This document shows positions 5,789 to 9,676 of a stretch of DNA of 9,676 nucleotides, piece after piece; the first letter of the stretch is position 1, and each line of letters starts with the position of its first letter. The DNA comes from Deltaproteobacteria bacterium (GTDB lineage Bacteria > Desulfobacterota > Desulfobulbia > Desulfobulbales > BM004). Position numbers and translations under genes: made by a program. The notes beneath the pieces were generated by a model that did not search any database, was not told the origin of the DNA, and worked only from the letters and a program-made list of their open reading frames with translations. The DNA lies in the NCBI GenBank assembly GCA_019312695.1, contig JAFDCT010000198.1, forward strand, positions 1 to 9,676. Direction: 5' to 3'.

Positions 5789-7870
5789 ATGAAAGCGAAT
5801 TTGGACAAATTACGAAACATAGGGATCAGTGCTCATATTGACTCCGGGAAAACCACTTTGACCGAGCGTATTCTCTTTTACACGCAAAGAATACACGCAA
5901 TTCATGAAGTGCGGGGCAAGGATGGTGTAGGGGCCAAGATGGATTCCATGGAACTGGAAAAGGAGCGGGGAATAACCATCCAGTCGGCAGCAACTTATTG
6001 CAACTGGAAAGGTCATGCCATTAATATTATTGATACCCCGGGCCATGTTGACTTTACCATTGAAGTGGAAAGGGCTCTCAGGGTTCTTGACGGTGCAGTG
6101 CTGATTTTATGTTCCGTGGGCGGTGTTCAGTCCCAGAGCATCACAGTGAACCGCCAGATGACCCGCTACAAGGTGCCGCGCATTGTCTTTATCAATAAAT
6201 GTGACCGTACGGGCGCCAATCCTTACAGGGTTGCACAGCAGGTAAGGGATAAACTGGATCTGAATGCTGTGCTGATGCAGATCCCGATCGGGCTTGAAGG
6301 AGACCTGAAGGGTGTTGTTGATCTGGTCAGCATGAAGGCCATATACTATGAAGGCGCTAATGGCGAGGTGGTAAGAGAAGAGGATATTCCGGCCGAACTT
6401 CTCGAAGAGGCCGAGGCAAAACGGGAGGAACTTCTTGATGCTGCCTCAATGTTTTCAGAAGAGTTGATGGAGGCAATTCTGGAAGGAACACCAACGGATG
6501 AAATGATCCTGAAAGCGATTCGAACAGGTACGCTCAGCCTGGAGCTGGTACCGGTTTTCATGGGTTCCGCATATAAAAACAAAGGTGTTCAGGCCATGCT
6601 TGATGCGGTTACCGAATACCTACCCACCCCCAAAGATATTAAAAACACTGCCCTTAATCTTAAAAAAGAAGAAGAAGAGTTTCCAATCAGTCCTGATCCC
6701 AATGAACCACTGATTGCCCTGGCTTTTAAACTTGAAGACGGACGCTATGGGCAGTTGACCTATATAAGAATATATCAGGGTACCCTGAAAAAAGGTGATA
6801 CCATTATCAACAGCCGGGATGACAAAAAGGTAAAGGTCGGCCGCCTGGTCCGCATGCATTCCGACGAGATGGAGGATATTGAAGAGGCCAAGGCGGGTGA
6901 TATTATTGCACTTTTCGGCATTGACTGTGCTTCCGGAGATACATTCACATCACCGGATATTTCTGTGTCCATGAGTTCCATGCATGTGCCGGAACCTGTT
7001 ATATCCCTGGCAATCCTGCCTGTTGATAACAAAGCCCAGGTCAATATGTCAAAGGCCCTCAACCGCTTTACCAAGGAGGACCCGACATTCAGGACTTATG
7101 TGGACCATGAGACCAATGAAACAATTATTTCAGGCATGGGTGAACTTCATCTCGAGGTATATATCGAGAGGATGAAGCGGGAATATAAGGCTGAAGTGCA
7201 GGTAGGACAGCCGCAGGTTGCCTATCGCGAAACCATTACCCAGAGGGCTGATTTCAACTACACCCATAAAAAGCAGACAGGCGGCTCCGGTCAGTTCGGA
7301 CGTGTCGCCGGCTATATGGAGCCCATGGACGAAGGCGAATACGAGTTTGTGGATCAGATTGTCGGCGGGGCCATTCCGCGTGAGTTTATTTCATCCTGCG
7401 ATAAGGGCTTCCAGAAAAGTCTGGCAAAAGGTTCCCTGGCAGGTGCTCCTATAACGGGGGTCAGGGTGGCTATCAATGACGGTTCCTCCCATGCGGTTGA
7501 TTCGTCTGACGTCGCCTTTCAGCTTGCGGCAGTGGGTGCTTTCAAGGAAGGATACCAAAAGGCAAAACCTGTTATACTCGAACCCATCATGAAAGTCGCC
7601 GTGGAAGGTCCCTCGGAGTTTCAGGGAGCTGTTATGGGCAGCTTGAACCAGAGGCGGGGCATGATCATCGGAACAATTGAAGAGGCCAACTATACTTCGG
7701 TTGAGGCCGAGGTGCCGTTGTCGGAAATGTTCGGCTATTCTACGGTGTTGCGTTCTTTGACTCAGGGTAAAGCGGAGTTTACCATGGAGTTTGCCACCTA
7801 CAAACAGGTACCCAAGTCTGTATCCGAGGAAATAATTAAGAAGTTTCAGGAAGAGAAGCAAAAGTCGTAA
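5789..7870 (+). CDS. fusA: Translation elongation factor G, spdEFG1 / mitochondrial EF-G1-like class
   Basis: This is the GTPase that drives tRNA-mRNA translocation on the ribosome. The 693-residue length is normal for EF-G. GTP-binding motifs are complete: AHIDSGKT (15-22), RGITI (60-64), DTPGH with catalytic His86 (82-86), NKCD (136-139) and GSA (259-261). Domain II starts near PLIALAFKL (307), domain III carries GMGELHLE (from 449), domain IV has the tip region [10 protein letters not shown] (493-502), and domain V starts near EPIMKV (598). [29 protein letters not shown] and [12 protein letters not shown] match human mitochondrial EF-G1 more closely than classical bacterial EF-G. That is the signature of the spirochaete-planctomycete-deltaproteobacterial class. 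GAGGAAG at 5777-5783, 5 nt before ATG, supports the start. The gene is outside the usual str operon, so a second EF-G elsewhere in the genome is likely; this is inference. Confidence 0.96.
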   Translation: MKANLDKLRNIGISAHIDSGKTTLTERILFYTQRIHAIHEVRGKDGVGAKMDSMELEKERGITIQSAATYCNWKGHAINIIDTPGHVDFTIEVERALRVLDGAVLILCSVGGVQSQSITVNRQMTRYKVPRIVFINKCDRTGANPYRVAQQVRDKLDLNAVLMQIPIGLEGDLKGVVDLVSMKAIYYEGANGEVVREEDIPAELLEEAEAKREELLDAASMFSEELMEAILEGTPTDEMILKAIRTGTLSLELVPVFMGSAYKNKGVQAMLDAVTEYLPTPKDIKNTALNLKKEEEEFPISPDPNEPLIALAFKLEDGRYGQLTYIRIYQGTLKKGDTIINSRDDKKVKVGRLVRMHSDEMEDIEEAKAGDIIALFGIDCASGDTFTSPDISVSMSSMHVPEPVISLAILPVDNKAQVNMSKALNRFTKEDPTFRTYVDHETNETIISGMGELHLEVYIERMKREYKAEVQVGQPQVAYRETITQRADFNYTHKKQTGGSGQFGRVAGYMEPMDEGEYEFVDQIVGGAIPREFISSCDKGFQKSLAKGSLAGAPITGVRVAINDGSSHAVDSSDVAFQLAAVGAFKEGYQKAKPVILEPIMKVAVEGPSEFQGAVMGSLNQRRGMIIGTIEEANYTSVEAEVPLSEMFGYSTVLRSLTQGKAEFTMEFATYKQVPKSVSEEIIKKFQEEKQKS

Positions 7871-7909
7871 ATAATGACCTTTTAATAATCAGGTTTTAGG
7901 AGTTGCATT

Positions 7910-8611
7910 ATGTTGAAAGAGGATTTGATCAAGAAAAACCCGTTACGTGTTCTCAACCCCTTATCGGTTGAAACATTACCGGATCACCGCATGGGATTGG
8001 TCATGGCCAGGGCCGGATTAGGGAAAACGGCCATTCTGGTGCAGATTGCCATGGACTCCATGTTGCGGAACCAGAAAGTACTGCATGTAAGTATCGGGGA
8101 AGGCTTGGAGAAAGCCAAGGCCTGGTATGAGGATATTTATAAATATATCGCTGAAGGATTTCAGTTAGATAATGCCCCGGAGATAGAGAGTGAACTCATG
8201 CGCAACCGTATGATCATGACCTTTAAGGAGGCAGCTTTCAGCAGACCCAAACTGGAAGAGCGTTTAAACGATCTTGTATACCAGAATATTTTCAGGCCTG
8301 ATATTGTTTTGGTAGACGGCTATGATTTTGCCGAGGCTGACTATGATTCAATTATGGATCTGAAAGAAATGATGGCAGCCATGAATGTTCAGGGCTGGTT
8401 TTCAGCCCTGCGCCATAGAGAAGATAAACGGGTAAGTGCCGCCGGTGTCCCTGCTCCCTGCCACGAGGTTGACGGTCTATTTGATACGGTTATCCTGCTG
8501 CAGCCCGAGAAGGATTCTATTCTCCTCAATATTATAAAAGATGAATACGATGGCGCCGCCGGCAAGATACTTAACCTGGATCCCTCCACAATGATGATCA
8601 TGGAGGCCTGA
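7910..8611 (+). CDS. RecA/DnaB-fold P-loop ATPase of unknown function
   Basis: A 233-residue soluble protein without signal peptide or membrane segments. ARAGLGKT (33-40) is a Walker A motif whose first Gly is replaced by Ala. A strand ending in HVSIGE (59-64) places Glu64 where DnaB, RadA and KaiC relatives carry the catalytic Glu. PDIVLVDGYDF (130-140) is the Walker B strand with Asp136. GWFSALRHRED (162-172) sits where the RecA fold has its sensor strand. A helical, charged insert (about 64-128) lies between the Glu and Walker B. A single ATPase core with no DNA-binding or partner domain is visible, so I name no function. TAGGAG (7897-7902), 7 nt before ATG, supports the start. The 39-bp gap after fusA and the 31-bp gap before hisA suggest one operon. 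It could be a regulator or remodelling ATPase; a recombination role is not shown. Confidence 0.85.
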   Translation: MLKEDLIKKNPLRVLNPLSVETLPDHRMGLVMARAGLGKTAILVQIAMDSMLRNQKVLHVSIGEGLEKAKAWYEDIYKYIAEGFQLDNAPEIESELMRNRMIMTFKEAAFSRPKLEERLNDLVYQNIFRPDIVLVDGYDFAEADYDSIMDLKEMMAAMNVQGWFSALRHREDKRVSAAGVPAPCHEVDGLFDTVILLQPEKDSILLNIIKDEYDGAAGKILNLDPSTMMIMEA

Positions 8612-8642
8612 TCCGTTATTATCTGATGTAGTGTGACAAATT

Positions 8643-9419
8643 ATGAAATTCAGGCCCTGTATAGATTTGCATAATGGAAAGGTTAAGCAAATTGTGGGCT
8701 CAACTTTGAGCGACGAAAGCCCTGCTTCTCTCAAAACGAATTTCACCTCAGAGTTTTCATCAGCGTATTATGCGGAAATGTACAAACGTGACAGCCTATA
8801 CGGCGGCCATGTCATCATGCTCGGCCCCGGAAATGAGAAGGCGGCCGCAGAGGCGTTTCAGGCCTTCCCCCTAGGTTTACAGGCCGGCGGCGGTATAACA
8901 CCTGAAAATGCCTGTTATTGGCTGGACCAGGGTGCAGCAGCAGTTATCGTTACCTCGTATGTTTTTAAAGAGGGACGGATTTTTGCTGACCGTCTGAAGG
9001 AAATGCAGGCCCTTGTTGGCCGGGATAAGCTGGTCCTTGATTTAAGCTGCAGAAAAAGAGGCGATTTTTATTATGTTGTCACTGACCGCTGGCAGAAATT
9101 CACCTCAACTGCGATTAGCCCCGAAACTCTTGATTACTTATCCCGGTTCTGCTTTGAATTTTTAATTCATGCAGCTGATGTAGAAGGCAAGTGCCAGGGC
9201 ATAGCCGAGGATCTGGTTGCAGAACTGGCTGCCTGGTCCCCGCTGCCTACGACATATGCCGGCGGTGTCCGCGGTTTTGATGATTTCAAGCGCATCAAAG
9301 AGCTTGGCAGAGACAGGCTTGATGTGACTGTGGGCAGCAGTCTTGATATTTTTGGCGGCAGCGGCATGAAGTACTGTGATGCAGTTGCTTTTAACCGGCA
9401 GCAGGAAGCCGGTTATTAA
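8643..9419 (+). CDS. hisA: Eukaryote-type HisA: 5'-ProFAR isomerase
   Basis: It catalyses the Amadori isomerisation of ProFAR to PRFAR, the fourth step of histidine biosynthesis, in the cytoplasm on a (beta-alpha)8 barrel. The 258-residue sequence follows yeast HIS6 almost motif for motif: CIDLHNGKVKQIVG (6-19), YYAEMY, HVIMLGPGN (56-64), LQAGGGI (79-85), VIVTSYVF, VLDLSCRK (131-138), FLIHAADVEG (173-182), TYAGGVR (204-210) and VGSSLDIFGG (230-239). The barrel's acid-base pair is present as Asp8 and Asp133. Phosphate-binding loops are GGGI and the GSS segment. Ordinary bacterial HisA differs in these blocks, so this is the eukaryotic subfamily. No other his gene is visible here, so it lies apart from any his operon. 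The start is fixed by family alignment; no clear Shine-Dalgarno precedes it, which suggests translation coupled to the upstream gene 31 bp away. Confidence 0.93.
   Translation: MKFRPCIDLHNGKVKQIVGSTLSDESPASLKTNFTSEFSSAYYAEMYKRDSLYGGHVIMLGPGNEKAAAEAFQAFPLGLQAGGGITPENACYWLDQGAAAVIVTSYVFKEGRIFADRLKEMQALVGRDKLVLDLSCRKRGDFYYVVTDRWQKFTSTAISPETLDYLSRFCFEFLIHAADVEGKCQGIAEDLVAELAAWSPLPTTYAGGVRGFDDFKRIKELGRDRLDVTVGSSLDIFGGSGMKYCDAVAFNRQQEAGY
9392..9415 (+). repeat. Perfect inverted repeat across the hisA stop region
   Basis: TAACCGGC (9392-9399) and GCCGGTTA (9408-9415) form an eight-pair perfect stem with an 8-nt loop, ending 2 nt before the hisA stop codon is complete. A second weaker hairpin, ATTGTT/AACAAT (9428-9448), follows. 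No T tract is present, so neither is a standard intrinsic terminator. They could slow or partly stop transcription, or protect the 3' end of the fusA-hisA mRNA. Confidence 0.35.
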
Positions 9420-9561
9420 TATGCATTATTGTTCCAGCGGGAAACAATACCTTGGCACGACGGACGGGTACATTTCCCACAGCGTAAAAGTCTACTATTG
9501 TGTGTATCGCGGATCTTTAAACCGCAGCATCAATTCCAGGCAGAGCATAACATATCAGCCC

Positions 9562-9676
9562 ATGCCAGAGAGACTGTTTCCTGAAAACACATCAGAGCCC
9601 ACCTTCCGGATCCGAGGCATTCTTGACACGATTACCTTCCAGAATGAGGAGCACGGTTATACTCTAGCCCGCTTCC
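9562..9676 (+). CDS. recD2: Probable RecD2-type DNA helicase, N-terminal fragment
   Basis: Only the first 38 codons are inside the window. The stretch RIRGILDTITFQNEEHGYTL is the typical N-terminal opening of RecD2 / YrrC-type superfamily 1B helicases, 5'-3' DNA helicases that act in repair independently of RecBC; the motor domains lie beyond the right edge. The frame stays open from an ATG at 9421, directly after hisA, so the start is uncertain. I prefer 9562 because it leaves a short 15-residue lead before the conserved segment and the residues from 9421 to 9561 resemble no known RecD2 extension. AGGAAG at 9403-9408 is 12 nt before 9421, farther than ideal, and 9562 has no good Shine-Dalgarno. 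Confidence 0.65.
   Translation, partial: MPERLFPENTSEPTFRIRGILDTITFQNEEHGYTLARF

Noticed and set aside
7391..7861. 156-codon minus-strand open frame
   Set aside because: It is antisense to the end of fusA, whose own frame is unmistakable along its whole length.

Overview
The window looks like chromosomal DNA of a Gram-negative bacterium of the deltaproteobacterial / Desulfobacterota type. The main evidence is the elongation factor G, which belongs to the class found in spirochaetes, planctomycetes and deltaproteobacteria and resembles mitochondrial EF-G1. The large DUF11-type surface protein and the eukaryote-type HisA fit this, but the genus cannot be fixed from the window.

Left part, minus strand (1-4499): one continuous reading frame with no stop over about 1,499 codons runs off the left edge. 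It encodes a very large exported protein. It has a Sec-type hydrophobic segment, a Cys-containing N-terminal region and a chain of Ig-like DUF11 / fimbrial isopeptide-type domains, part of which repeats with a period of about 1.88-1.89 kb (627-631 residues).

Middle part (4500-5788): about 1.3 kb, strikingly AT-rich, with no convincing protein gene. It holds a compact promoter-hairpin-terminator cassette that looks like a small RNA gene (about 4629-4744), the precisely spaced 3' half of a tRNA-Phe (5304-5348) without its 5' half, a good sigma70-type promoter facing right (5453-5481), and a structured leader in front of fusA.

Right part, plus strand (5789-9676): fusA-like EF-G, a RecA/DnaB-fold P-loop ATPase of unknown role, a HisA of the eukaryotic (yeast HIS6-like) type, and the first codons of what is probably a RecD2-type helicase. 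The first three genes are 39 and 31 bp apart and are probably co-transcribed. They mix translation, an unknown ATPase and histidine biosynthesis, with no obvious shared pathway. The EF-G is not in the usual rpsL-rpsG-fusA-tuf order.

I see no CRISPR array, transposase, integrase, toxin-antitoxin pair or recognisable defence system. The points most worth following are the unassigned ATPase in its conserved-looking setting, the two neighbouring genes whose closest-looking relatives are mitochondrial or eukaryotic proteins, the candidate small RNA, and the tRNA-Phe remnant.
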